From the NCBI RefSeq assembly GCF_046773475.1, contig NZ_CP177239.1, positions 3,472,001-3,536,000 on the forward strand: a stretch of DNA of 64,000 bases, read 5' to 3'. The DNA comes from Nitratireductor aquimarinus (lineage in GTDB: Bacteria > Pseudomonadota > Alphaproteobacteria > Rhizobiales > Rhizobiaceae). How positions within the stretch are numbered: the first letter of the stretch is position 1; every line of letters begins with the position of its first letter. The position numbers were made by a program, and so were the translations under genes. The notes under the pieces were generated by a model. It saw only the letters and a list, made by a program, of their open reading frames with translations, ran no database searches and was not told the DNA's origin. This document shows, piece by piece, positions 22,218 through 31,225 of the stretch.

Positions 22218-23131
22218 GCGAGATGCAGAACATGTCTTCTCAAACGCGCCCGCCTCTGGCCGACACACCGCAGCGCGGGGCCAATCTGCGCCGCATCAAG
22301 CGCCGGCCGAGCGTCAGGAAGGCGCTCCTCCTTCTGGGCATCGTGGTGGCGACAGGGCTTCTCCTGCCCTTCTTCGCGCCGCAGAACCCTTATGACCTCG
22401 CGTCGTTCAGCGTCATGGACAACCGCCTGCCGCCCGGCAGCGAGGGCATGAATGGCGAGATCTTCTGGCTGGGCACCGATTCCCAGGGGCGCGACATGCT
22501 CTCGGCCATCTTCTATGGCCTGCGCATCAGTCTTCTGGTCGGTCTTGTCGCCACGGCCATCGCGCTCATCATCGGCGTCACGGTGGGGCTTGCCGCCGCT
22601 GTGTTCGGCGGTCGGGTCGAAACGCTGCTCATGCGGCTGGTCGACTTCATTCTCGGCTTTCCCACCATTCTGGTGGCGCTGGTGATGCTCGCTGTCATCG
22701 GGCGCGGCGTCGACAAGGTCATTCTGGCCATCGTCGTGGTGCAATGGGCGAACTACGCGCGCATCATGCGGTCAGCCGCGCTGGTCGAGCGCAAGAAGGA
22801 ATATGTCGAGGCTGCCTACAATCTCGGCTATTCGCGCCTGCGGATCATGTTCCGCCACATCATGCCCAACAGCCTGAGCGCCGTGCTCGTCGTGGCGACC
22901 ATTCAGGTTGCCTCCGCTATCACGCTTGAAGCGACGCTCTCCTTCCTGGGTGTCGGCGTGCCGGTCACCGAGCCTTCGCTCGGGCTTCTGGTCGCCAATG
23001 GTTTCGACTTCCTGATGAGCGGCGATTACTGGATCAGCTTCTTCCCGGGCCTTGCCCTTCTGGTGCTGATCTTTTCCCTCAACCTGGCCGGCGACCGCCT
23101 GCGCACGGCCCTCGATCCAAAGCGTTCATGA
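22214..23131 (+). CDS. ABC transporter permease (DppC type)
   Basis: A 305-residue partner permease. It has a cytoplasmic N terminus, one membrane helix (ALLLLGIVVATGLLLPFFA), a periplasmic loop with the family motif WLGTDSQGRDMLSAI, and five more helices; the EAA loop is YVEAAYNLGYSRLRIMFRHIMPN. I chose the ATG at 22214 in the ATGA overlap with the preceding gene; the open frame further upstream is the shadow of that gene. Confidence 0.93.
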   Translation: MSEMQNMSSQTRPPLADTPQRGANLRRIKRRPSVRKALLLLGIVVATGLLLPFFAPQNPYDLASFSVMDNRLPPGSEGMNGEIFWLGTDSQGRDMLSAIFYGLRISLLVGLVATAIALIIGVTVGLAAAVFGGRVETLLMRLVDFILGFPTILVALVMLAVIGRGVDKVILAIVVVQWANYARIMRSAALVERKKEYVEAAYNLGYSRLRIMFRHIMPNSLSAVLVVATIQVASAITLEATLSFLGVGVPVTEPSLGLLVANGFDFLMSGDYWISFFPGLALLVLIFSLNLAGDRLRTALDPKRS

Positions 23132-24123
23132 TGTCTGATCAGTCTTCATCTCCGTTGCTCGCGGTCGAGAATCTGCGCACCGTGTTTCACTTCGCCGATG
23201 GCGCCTATCCCGCCATCGACAGTCTTTCCTTCGAACTCAGGGCCGGTGAGGTTCTGGGGCTTGTGGGCGAATCCGGCTCCGGCAAGTCCGTCGCCGGGTT
23301 CTCCCTGATCGGTCTGGTGGATGCGCCCGGCGAGATCGTCTCCGGCGAGGTCCGCTTCAAGGGACGTGATCTGCGCAAGCTGAGCGACGAGGAGCTGCGC
23401 CGCGTGCGTGGCAAATCCGTCTCCATGATCTTTCAGGATCCGCTGACCACGCTCAATCCCGTGCTCACCATCGGCGAGCAGATGATGGAGGCGATCAGCG
23501 AGCACGAAACCGTCGATCCGGCCGCCGCGCGCCAGCGCTGCATCGATACGCTCACCAAGGTGGGCATCACCTCGCCGCAAACGCGTGTCGACCAGTTTCC
23601 GCACGAGCTTTCCGGCGGCATGCGCCAGCGCGTCGCCATCGCCACGGCGTTGCTCAACCAGCCCGAACTGATCATCGCGGACGAGCCGACCACCGCGCTC
23701 GACGTCACCATTCAGGGCCAGATTCTGGCCGAGATGCAGACGCTGCAGAAGGAAACCGGGACGGCGCTCATCTGGATCACGCATGATCTGGGCGTGGTTT
23801 CGGAACTGGCTGACCGCATTGCCGTGATGTATGCGGGCGGCATAGTCGAGATCGGGCAGGTGGATGACGTGCTCGACTCGCCCCGCCATCCCTATACGCT
23901 TGGCCTGCTCAACTCCGTTCCCGGCGACACGCCACGCGGCGAGGCGCTGCGCCAGATCGAGGGCGCGGCCCCGTCGCTGACGGCAAGGCCGCTCGGCTGT
24001 CCCTTCCATCCCCGCTGTTTCCGCGCCAGCGATCTGTGTCGCACCGAGGAGCCGCCGCTGGCGGAGGCCGGCGATCACAGCTGGCGCTGTCACCATCCGC
24101 TTGATCCGGAGAAGACGCCATGA
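23128..24123 (+). CDS. ABC transporter ATP-binding protein (DppD type)
   Basis: A 331-residue ATPase with Walker A GESGSGKS, signature LSGGMRQRVAIATALL, Walker B LIIADEPTTALDV and the C-terminal oligopeptide-transporter extension with its cysteine pattern (GCPFHPRC) that may hold a metal cluster. It overlaps both neighbours by ATGA. Confidence 0.94.
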   Translation: MMSDQSSSPLLAVENLRTVFHFADGAYPAIDSLSFELRAGEVLGLVGESGSGKSVAGFSLIGLVDAPGEIVSGEVRFKGRDLRKLSDEELRRVRGKSVSMIFQDPLTTLNPVLTIGEQMMEAISEHETVDPAAARQRCIDTLTKVGITSPQTRVDQFPHELSGGMRQRVAIATALLNQPELIIADEPTTALDVTIQGQILAEMQTLQKETGTALIWITHDLGVVSELADRIAVMYAGGIVEIGQVDDVLDSPRHPYTLGLLNSVPGDTPRGEALRQIEGAAPSLTARPLGCPFHPRCFRASDLCRTEEPPLAEAGDHSWRCHHPLDPEKTP

Positions 24124-25160
24124 GCCCGCGCAACGACATCACGAGCGCTCCGGACAGGGATGAGGACGCGATCCTCGAGGTTCGCAGGCTCTCCCGCCGC
24201 TTTTCGCGCAAGCCCGTACTGGCCGAGCAGCTTCTCGGTCTGGTTGGAAAAGCGCCGGAAATTCCGGTTCTCACGGCCGTTAAGTCGCTCGATCTGACCG
24301 TGCGGCGTGGTGAGGTTCTGGGCCTTGTCGGCGAGTCCGGCTGCGGCAAGTCCACGCTTGGCCGCATGATGACGGGCATCAACCCGCCATCGGAAGGCGA
24401 AATCCTCTACAATGGCAAGCGCACGGATGAGATGAGCCGTCAGGAACGGCTCGCCTATACGCTCGCCGTGCAGATGGTCTTTCAGGACCCGTATGCGTCG
24501 CTCAACCCGCGACAGACGGTCGGCGAGATCCTTTCCGAGCCGCTGCGCGTGCACAATCGATGCAAGAACCGGGCGGAAATCAGCGAACGTGTCGATGCGG
24601 CGCTCAATGAGGTTGGGCTCGACCCGTCCTATAGGGATCGCTATCCGCATCAGTTCTCCGGTGGTCAGCGTCAGCGTATCGGCATTGCCCGCGCCCTGAT
24701 TGTCGATCCCGAATTTCTGGTCTGCGACGAGCCCATTGCCGCGCTCGACGTGTCTATTCAGGCGCAGGTCATCAACCTGTTTCTGGAGCTGCGGGCGCAG
24801 CGTGCGCTGACCTATCTCTTCATCAGCCATGACCTGTCGGTCGTCTGGCACATCGCCGACCGGGTTGCGATCATGTATCTGGGCGAGATCGTCGAACTCG
24901 CGCCGACAACGGAGCTGTTCGACAGCCCGGCCCATCCCTACACACAGACGCTGCTTGCCGAGATCCCCTCGGTGAAGCGCCGTCGCCGCGCCTTCCAGCC
25001 GGTCAAGGGCGAGCTGCCTTCGCCGCTCAACCCGCCATCCGGCTGCACCTTCCATCCGCGCTGCCCCATGGCCACCGACCGGTGCCGCAGCGAACGCCCG
25101 ATCAGCCGGACGATCGCGCCGGGCCGCACGGTCGCCTGTCATCTGCACGAACCTTCTTGA
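24120..25160 (+). CDS. ABC transporter ATP-binding protein (DppF type)
   Basis: A 346-residue second ATPase with Walker A GESGCGKST, signature FSGGQRQRIGIARAL, Walker B LVCDEPIAALDV and the C-terminal extension GCTFHPRCPMATDRC. An N-terminal insert (SRKPVLAEQLLGLVGKAPEIP) before the Walker A is seen in some family members. It pairs with the DppD-type subunit. Confidence 0.94.
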   Translation: MSPRNDITSAPDRDEDAILEVRRLSRRFSRKPVLAEQLLGLVGKAPEIPVLTAVKSLDLTVRRGEVLGLVGESGCGKSTLGRMMTGINPPSEGEILYNGKRTDEMSRQERLAYTLAVQMVFQDPYASLNPRQTVGEILSEPLRVHNRCKNRAEISERVDAALNEVGLDPSYRDRYPHQFSGGQRQRIGIARALIVDPEFLVCDEPIAALDVSIQAQVINLFLELRAQRALTYLFISHDLSVVWHIADRVAIMYLGEIVELAPTTELFDSPAHPYTQTLLAEIPSVKRRRRAFQPVKGELPSPLNPPSGCTFHPRCPMATDRCRSERPISRTIAPGRTVACHLHEPS

Positions 25161-25167
25161 GGACTTC

Positions 25168-26043
25168 ATGGAACTGCAAAGCCTGCTCGACGGCAATGGC
25201 TCCAACGCCCTGCCTTTCATCTTCTCTGGTCAGCCGGAAAAGACCGTCATCCTGAACACCTACAAGGCTGCCGGATATGAGCCGGGAAAGCCGGTCGTGT
25301 TCGTCCAGCACGGCATGCTGCGCAATGGTGACGACTATCGCGATTTCTGGATTGCGGCTGCCGACAGGCATGATCTCCTGATCGTTGCTCCGACCTTCCC
25401 GAATGGCGATTTTCCCGAGCCGGAAAACTACAACAACGGCATGGTTCTCGATGCCGAGGGAAAGCCGACCCCGCGTGAAAGCTGGATCTACCGCGCTCCG
25501 GCGCTGATCGCCGAGGCCCTTGAAGAGGCCGGCGTCATGAAGGGCGTGAAGCCGAAGATTTTCGGTCACTCCGCCGGTGGTCAGTTCCTGCACCGCATGG
25601 TGTCGCTGTTCGGCATGGGGCCGTTCGAGGCCGTCGGCGCGGCCAATGCCGGCTGGTATTCTCTCCCCGATCTGGAAGCGAATTTCCCCGCCGGTCTTGG
25701 CGGTCTGGGCTACGGGCAGCAGGATCTGGTGGCGCTGCTCGCCACGCCGCTGCACATCATGGCCGGTCTGAACGACTGCGAGTCCAACGCCGACAACCTG
25801 CCGACCCAGCCCGAGGCCATCGCCCAGGGGCCGGGCCGTCTTCACCGCGCCCGCAATTACTTTGCCAGGGGCAAGGCGAAGGCTGAAGAGCTGGGCGTCC
25901 CGTTCAACTGGCAGATGACCGAGGTTCCCGGCGTCGCTCACGATGGCTGCGCCATGTCGGTTGCCGCTGCCGGTCTCTGGTTCGAAGGCGCTCTGCCGGC
26001 CGGCGACCAGCTCGGCGCTGGCACCGGTGGCTTCAACGCCTGA
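25168..26043 (+). CDS. Alpha/beta hydrolase, depolymerase-like
   Basis: A 291-residue serine hydrolase. The nucleophile elbow GHSAGG places Ser at 135, and H258 in VAHDGC is the likely catalytic histidine; VFVQHGML is the oxyanion strand. No signal peptide is seen, so it acts in the cytoplasm on an imported compound. It starts 7 bases after the DppF-type gene. An ester or amide in the imported substrate is a reasonable target, but the actual one is unknown. Confidence 0.82.
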   Translation: MELQSLLDGNGSNALPFIFSGQPEKTVILNTYKAAGYEPGKPVVFVQHGMLRNGDDYRDFWIAAADRHDLLIVAPTFPNGDFPEPENYNNGMVLDAEGKPTPRESWIYRAPALIAEALEEAGVMKGVKPKIFGHSAGGQFLHRMVSLFGMGPFEAVGAANAGWYSLPDLEANFPAGLGGLGYGQQDLVALLATPLHIMAGLNDCESNADNLPTQPEAIAQGPGRLHRARNYFARGKAKAEELGVPFNWQMTEVPGVAHDGCAMSVAAAGLWFEGALPAGDQLGAGTGGFNA

Positions 26044-26115
26044 CGCATATGTGGCCCATCCCGGCCACGACCATCATTCGACGCACGATCATTCATCCGA
26101 CAAGGAGAGCCAAAA

Positions 26116-27543
26116 ATGAAGAACAGCGATCAGATCTGGGATCTCGTTGATGCAAAGAAGGCCGGTTTCGAGGCGTTGAGCGATCGTGTCTGGGGTATGC
26201 CGGAAATCGCCTACACCGAGTACCGCTCCTGCGCCGAGCACACCGCCATGCTGCGCGAGCAGGGGTTCCGGGTGGTTGAGGACGTTGCCGGCATCCCCAC
26301 CGCCGTCATGGGCGAGGCAGGCGAGGGCGGTCCCGTCATCGCCATCCTCGGCGAATATGATGCGCTTCCGGGCCTGAGCCAGGAGGCCGGCATCGCCGAG
26401 CCGCGTCCCCTGCCGGGCAGTGGCCATGGCCACGGTTGTGGTCACAACCTGCTTGGCAGCGCCGCACTTCTGGCCGCCACGGCAATCAAGGATTGGCTGG
26501 AAGAGACCGGCCGTCCGGGCCGCGTGCGCTATTATGGCTGCCCGGCAGAAGAGGGCGGCGCTGCGAAGAGCTTCATGGCGCGCGCCGGCGCGTTCGAAGA
26601 TGTCGATGCGGCCATCACCTGGCACCCGGCGTCCTTCACCCGTGTTGACGAGGCCATGTCGCTGGCCAACACGCGCATGGACTTCGCGTTCACGGGCCGT
26701 TCGTCCCACGCTGCCGCCGCACCGCATCTGGGCCGCAGCGCGCTCGATGCCGTCGAGCTCATGAGCGTCGGCGTCAATTACCTGCGTGAGCATGTGCCGG
26801 CCGACAGCCGCATCCACTACGCGCTGCTCGATGCCGGCGGCATCGCGCCGAACGTGGTGCAGGCAAAAGCCAAGGTTCGTTATGCGATCCGTTCCACCAG
26901 CCTGCCGGGCATGTTCGCTCTCAATGAGCGCGTGCAGAAGGTGGCGCGCGGTGCGGCGATGATGACCGAAACGAAGGTCGACATCTCCATCATGAGCGCG
27001 GTGGCCAACCTTCTCGGCAACACGCCGCTCGAAGAAGCCATGCAGCGTCAGATGGACCGTCTCGGCCCCGTCGCCTTCGACGATGAGGACCGCGCTTTTG
27101 CCGCCAAGATTCAGGACACGCTGTCGGACGAGGATATTCACAACGACTATCTTCGCATCGGCCTGCCGGTGAAGGACAACACACCGCTGTGCGATTGCGT
27201 GGTGCCGCGCGATCTCGAGGGCGTGCCGATGATCGGCTCCACCGATGTGGGCGATGTGAGCTGGGTGGTTCCCACCGTTCAGGCGCGTGTCGCGACCCAT
27301 GCCATCGGCACGCCGGGGCACTCCTGGCAGATCACCGCGCAGGGCAAAATGCCCGCAGCCCACAAGGGCATGGTCTACGCCGCAAAGGTGATGGCGGGAA
27401 CCGCGCTCGATTTGATCGGCGACGCCGATCTGCTGGCGAAGGCCAGGGAAGACCACGCCGCCCGCACGGCCGCGACGCCCTACACCTGTCCGATCCCGGA
27501 AGATGTGCAGCCGCCGCTGCAGCCGCGCCCGGCGGATATCTGA
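26116..27543 (+). CDS. M20 family amidohydrolase, AbgB-like (p-aminobenzoyl-glutamate hydrolase subunit B type)
   Basis: A 475-residue dinuclear-metal hydrolase. Visible metal and catalytic elements are GEYDALPG, H104/H106/C108/H110 in HGHGCGHN, and the general-base pair E145-E146 in CPAEEGG. The overall pattern (HPEIAYTEYRS-like start replaced by MPEIAYTEYRS, STDVGDVSWVVPT, TPGHSWQITAQ) is that of AbgB and related aminoacylases that split N-acyl or aryl amides. E. coli AbgB works with AbgA and the AbgT carrier; here a dipeptide ABC importer takes the transport role and there is no AbgA partner. Confidence 0.85.
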   Translation: MKNSDQIWDLVDAKKAGFEALSDRVWGMPEIAYTEYRSCAEHTAMLREQGFRVVEDVAGIPTAVMGEAGEGGPVIAILGEYDALPGLSQEAGIAEPRPLPGSGHGHGCGHNLLGSAALLAATAIKDWLEETGRPGRVRYYGCPAEEGGAAKSFMARAGAFEDVDAAITWHPASFTRVDEAMSLANTRMDFAFTGRSSHAAAAPHLGRSALDAVELMSVGVNYLREHVPADSRIHYALLDAGGIAPNVVQAKAKVRYAIRSTSLPGMFALNERVQKVARGAAMMTETKVDISIMSAVANLLGNTPLEEAMQRQMDRLGPVAFDDEDRAFAAKIQDTLSDEDIHNDYLRIGLPVKDNTPLCDCVVPRDLEGVPMIGSTDVGDVSWVVPTVQARVATHAIGTPGHSWQITAQGKMPAAHKGMVYAAKVMAGTALDLIGDADLLAKAREDHAARTAATPYTCPIPEDVQPPLQPRPADI

Positions 27544-27554
27544 TCGTGAAACTG

Positions 27555-27581
27555 AAACGGGCGGCCAAAGCCGCCCGTTTT
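27555..27581. terminator. Bidirectional terminator between the AbgB-like and IclR genes
   Basis: AAACGGGCGGC, loop CAAA, GCCGCCCGTTT is a perfect 11-base-pair stem with T on its plus-strand 3' side and A on the 5' side, so it can serve both convergent genes. Confidence 0.85.
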
Positions 27582-27594
27582 CATTTCAGGGTGT

Positions 27595-28398
27595 CTATCG
27601 GCTGAGTGGCGGAACGCTGGTCTGGCCGCTCAGGCGCTGCGAGGCGCGCTTGAGACAGAGCAGATATTCTTCCCTGTTCTCGATCCCGTCTTCCCGTGGC
27701 GCGACAAGGCAGAGCGTCGCCACGCAGCGGCGGTTCGCATCGAGAACGGGAACCGCGAAACAATGGGTGAAGCTGTCCACGATGCTGTCGAAGGTGAACT
27801 CGCCCTTGAGCCATGCTTCGCGCACTTCGCGAATGAAGACCGCCGGTTCCAGCCATTCGCCATTGGGCAGCTGAAAGTCCTGCGGCGGGATGAAGTCGAT
27901 GATTTCCTGATCCGAAAGATGCGCGACCAGCAGGCGGCCGGACGCCGTCCAGGGGATCGGCACCGACTGCCCCACATCCGATGAGATGCGGAACGGGCGC
28001 GCGCCCTCCTTCATGCGAACGACGATGTATTTGTTGCCGTCCAGCATGCAGAACTGCGAGGTCTCGCGCGTTTCATGCGCGATCATCTCAAGGGCGGCTT
28101 CGCACTCGCGGGTGAAATCGAACTGCTCTTCATAGGCCGCGCCCAGGAAATAGAGCTTGCGCCCGAGGAAAACCCGCCCGTCGCCGCCGGCGAGTTCAAG
28201 GATCTCGTTGCGCAGGAGAAGGTTCACCAGCTCGTAGACCGAAGAGCGCGGCGCGCCGATCTGGACCGCGATTTCGTTGGGGCGCATCGGGCTTTTCTGA
28301 TCGCGCAGAAAATCCAGTATCTCGAATGCGCGGTCGAGACCACGTGCGCGCTTGGCAGTGCTGGTCGGTGCGGCGGTATCCAACGGCCTCGTCTCCAT
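27595..28398 (-). CDS. IclR family transcriptional regulator
   Basis: A 267-residue regulator with an N-terminal winged HTH (PMRPNEIAVQIGAPRSSVYELVNLLLRNEIL) and a C-terminal GAF-like effector domain. I chose the ATG at 28398 as the start because the HTH follows at the usual distance; an upstream GTG at 28458 is possible. It diverges from the ribose-type ABC operon, whose promoter contains TCCACTA-N20-TAGCGGA; the same repeat with identical spacing stands before the amino-acid ABC operon at 39921. It is the natural candidate to bind both. Confidence 0.9.
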   Translation of the reverse strand: METRPLDTAAPTSTAKRARGLDRAFEILDFLRDQKSPMRPNEIAVQIGAPRSSVYELVNLLLRNEILELAGGDGRVFLGRKLYFLGAAYEEQFDFTRECEAALEMIAHETRETSQFCMLDGNKYIVVRMKEGARPFRISSDVGQSVPIPWTASGRLLVAHLSDQEIIDFIPPQDFQLPNGEWLEPAVFIREVREAWLKGEFTFDSIVDSFTHCFAVPVLDANRRCVATLCLVAPREDGIENREEYLLCLKRASQRLSGQTSVPPLSR

Positions 28399-28535
28399 CG
28401 CTTCTGGCTCTGTCCTTCTTCTGAACTCGTTGCAGCCTGTCAATGCTCTTGGCGTCACACCCGGAGTGGAACGGTTGTTCGCCGTGATTTTTCGACCGCC
28501 ACTTGCAGGGGCGTCAAAACCGGATAATATACACT

Positions 28536-28569
28536 TCCACTATAAAGATCACTTGTACATTATAGCGGA
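28536..28569. promoter_or_regulatory. Candidate IclR operator, copy 1
   Basis: TCCACTATAA at 28536-28545 faces TTATAGCGGA at 28560-28569, one mismatch from a perfect inverted repeat. It lies 55 bases before the binding-protein gene and matches in sequence and spacing the site at 39857-39890. Confidence 0.65.
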
Positions 28570-28623
28570 CATTGATTGGCGGCAAGCCTTTTGGGGCGCC
28601 GCATCTTGTTGAGGGAGGAAGAC

Positions 28624-29688
28624 ATGCATTTATCGGGTTCTGAAAATTCCAGGCGTCGTCGCGGCCTGCTCATGGGCGTTGCGGCGGCATCCATGCTGGT
28701 TGCCGGCAGCGGAGCGGCTTCGGCTGCGGCCAACTGCATTCAGGGAGACCGCGAAGCGCCCTATACGATCGGTTGGGCGAACATCTATTCCGTACCGACC
28801 TGGATGAAGCAGACCGAAGGCACCATCGCTGCCGAGGTCGAAGAGCTGAAGAAGGCCGGTCTGGTCGACGATCTCATGATCACCGACGCCCAGGGCAATG
28901 CCCAGACGCAGATCCAGCACATCCAGTCCATGATCGACGCCAATGTCGACGCCATCGTCGTCATCGCCGGTTCGTCCAACGCGCTCGACCGCGTGATCTC
29001 GGACGCCTGTGACAAGGGCATCGCCGTCGTCAACTTCGACAGCCTGGTCAACACCGACAAGGTGACCGCGAAGATCAACACCGATTCCGGTGAATGGGGT
29101 GCGGCTGCCGCACAGTGGATGGTCGATCAGCTCGGCGGTGAAGGCAAGATCATCGTCATGAACGGCCCGGCAGGTATTTCCGTCAGCGATGACCGCCGCA
29201 AGGGCGCGCAGCCGGTTCTGGACGCCAATCCCGGCATCGAGATCCTGACCGAGACCAACACCGAGTACAATGTCGCGCCCGCGCAGGAGGCCATGACCAG
29301 CCTTCTGTTCGCCAACCCGGAAATCGACGGCGTTCTTTCGCTCGGCGGCGCGCTTTCGGCCGGTTCCGTTCTCGCCTTCGACCGTCAGGGCCGCGAGCAG
29401 GTTCCGACCACCGGTGAAAACGCACGTCAGTTCCTTGAGCTCTGGAAAGAGAAGGGTCTTGAAGGCTGGGCAACCATGCAGCCGAACTGGCTGGGCGCCC
29501 TGTCTGTCTACGCGGCGGTTCAGGCGCTTGAGGGCAAAGACGTTCCGGCTTTCATCAAGGTGCCGCTGCCGGTCATCGGCGACGACACGATCGACGGCTA
29601 TCTCGCACGCGCCGATCAGTTCCCGGCCGACGGATACATCTACTCCGACTACGACCGCGCGCTCTTCGACAAGCTGCTGGCGCAGTAA
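28624..29688 (+). CDS. ABC transporter substrate-binding protein, ribose/xylose type (periplasmic binding protein 4)
   Basis: A 354-residue periplasmic binding protein of the RbsB group, with a signal containing an Arg cluster (RRRRGLLMG) that could be used by Tat or Sec. The lobe pattern DANVDAIVVIAGSSNALDRVI and VVNFDSLV is typical. The start at 28624 follows GGGAGG. Such proteins usually bind sugars or autoinducer-like molecules, yet the operon's enzymes act on acylated D-amino acids, so a sugar-amino-acid conjugate is conceivable (inference). Confidence 0.92.
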   Translation: MHLSGSENSRRRRGLLMGVAAASMLVAGSGAASAAANCIQGDREAPYTIGWANIYSVPTWMKQTEGTIAAEVEELKKAGLVDDLMITDAQGNAQTQIQHIQSMIDANVDAIVVIAGSSNALDRVISDACDKGIAVVNFDSLVNTDKVTAKINTDSGEWGAAAAQWMVDQLGGEGKIIVMNGPAGISVSDDRRKGAQPVLDANPGIEILTETNTEYNVAPAQEAMTSLLFANPEIDGVLSLGGALSAGSVLAFDRQGREQVPTTGENARQFLELWKEKGLEGWATMQPNWLGALSVYAAVQALEGKDVPAFIKVPLPVIGDDTIDGYLARADQFPADGYIYSDYDRALFDKLLAQ

Positions 29689-29716
29689 GACACGAAGACG
29701 AAAAGGCCGGTTCCTG

Positions 29717-31225
29717 ATGACGAAAACCAAGCCCCTGCTCGAAGCCAGGCAGGTGTTCAAGGGGTTTTTCGGCAACCCGGTGCTCAAGGGCGTGGACATC
29801 GCCCTTGAGCCCGGACGCGTTCACGCTCTTCTGGGTGAGAACGGTGCCGGAAAATCGACACTGATCAATCTGCTCTCGGGCGCTTTGCAGCCCGACAAGG
29901 GCGACATTGTCGTGGACGGCAAGCCCGTCTCGCGCTTCAGCCCTGCTGCTGCGCGAGAGGCGGGCATTGCCGTCGTTCAACAGGAGCTGAGCCTTGCCGC
30001 CGAGCTGTCCATTGCCGAGAATATCGGCCTTGGCGCTCTGCCACGGCGCTTTGGTCTCATCGACTACAAGGCGCTTTCCGCCTCCGTCGCGGAGGTCTGC
30101 GAGCGGGTCGGCCTGACCGAACCGCTCGACATGCCCGTCGGCGATCTCTCGCTTGGCCGCCGGCAGATGGTGGAAATTGCCAAGGCGCTTTTCCGCAAGC
30201 CGCGTGTGCTCATCCTGGACGAGCCGACATCCTCCCTGTCCGCGCATGAGGCGGGCATTCTGGCAGGCCTCATCCGCAAGCTGCGTGATGAAGGCATCGC
30301 GCTTCTCTACATCTCCCATCGCCTCAACGAGGTTCAGGCGCTGTGCTCGCATGTCACGGTGCTGAAAGATGGCGTGGTGACCGCCGACCAGCCGCTGGCC
30401 GGCGTCGATGATGAAGGTCTCGTGCGCCTGATGGTGGGCCGCGATGCGGGCGACCTGTTCCCCGCCTGGCAGGACCATCCCGCCGGCGCCGAACTCATCC
30501 ATCTGAAGAAATTTTCCGCAGGCACGGCCCTTGATGTCGATTTCCAGGCATCCGCCGGCGAGATTATTGGCATCGGCGGTCTGGTGGGGCAGGGACAGGA
30601 GGATTTCCTGCTCGGCCTGTACGGCGCAATTCCCGCTTCCGCAGAGAAGGCGGAAATCTCGGGAAGTCACCGCCCGCTGAAAAGGGTCGAGGCGGCCAAT
30701 CAGGCCGGCCTTGCCTATGTGCCGGCTGACCGCAAGCATGAGGGGCTCGTTCTGCCGCATTCCATTGCGTCGAACCTCCTGCTGCCCTCGCTTGGCAATC
30801 TGGTGAAACATGGTCTGCGCGACCGCGCGGCCGAGCGCAATCTGGTTGCCGACCTCGCCAAACGCCTGACGATCAAGGGCGATGTGACCCGTCCGGTTCA
30901 GGCGCTTTCCGGTGGCAATCAGCAGAAGGTGGCGCTGGCCAAATGGCTGCCGCTCGATCCTTCGGTGCTGCTCCTCAACGACCCCACGCGCGGCGTCGAT
31001 ATCGAGACTAAGCGGGAAATCTATCTGATGCTGCAATCCTTCGCGCGCGAGGGAAAGCTGGTCATTCTTCTGAGTTCCGACACACCTGAACTCGTCCATC
31101 TTTGTGATCGTGTCGCCGTGTTCCGCGAGGGGCGCGTCGTGGCCACGCTGCCGCGCGCAGACATCTCCGAAGAAGCGATCGTCGGCGCCGCCATGGGCGT
31201 CTCAGCGAAGGGAGCTGCGGCATGA
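29717..31225 (+). CDS. ABC transporter ATP-binding protein, RbsA/MglA type
   Basis: A 502-residue protein with two fused ABC domains. The first has Walker A GENGAGKST and the signature-like LSLGRRQMVEIAKAL; the second has a degenerate Walker A, as is usual in this family, and LSGGNQQKVALAKWL. It energises the two permeases that follow. The start at 29717 excludes the upstream frame that only shadows the binding-protein gene. Confidence 0.94.
   Translation: MTKTKPLLEARQVFKGFFGNPVLKGVDIALEPGRVHALLGENGAGKSTLINLLSGALQPDKGDIVVDGKPVSRFSPAAAREAGIAVVQQELSLAAELSIAENIGLGALPRRFGLIDYKALSASVAEVCERVGLTEPLDMPVGDLSLGRRQMVEIAKALFRKPRVLILDEPTSSLSAHEAGILAGLIRKLRDEGIALLYISHRLNEVQALCSHVTVLKDGVVTADQPLAGVDDEGLVRLMVGRDAGDLFPAWQDHPAGAELIHLKKFSAGTALDVDFQASAGEIIGIGGLVGQGQEDFLLGLYGAIPASAEKAEISGSHRPLKRVEAANQAGLAYVPADRKHEGLVLPHSIASNLLLPSLGNLVKHGLRDRAAERNLVADLAKRLTIKGDVTRPVQALSGGNQQKVALAKWLPLDPSVLLLNDPTRGVDIETKREIYLMLQSFAREGKLVILLSSDTPELVHLCDRVAVFREGRVVATLPRADISEEAIVGAAMGVSAKGAAA

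Noticed and set aside
29573..31099. 508-codon open frame opposite the RbsA-type ATPase
   Set aside because: Antisense to a protein with intact Walker motifs; no domain of its own.
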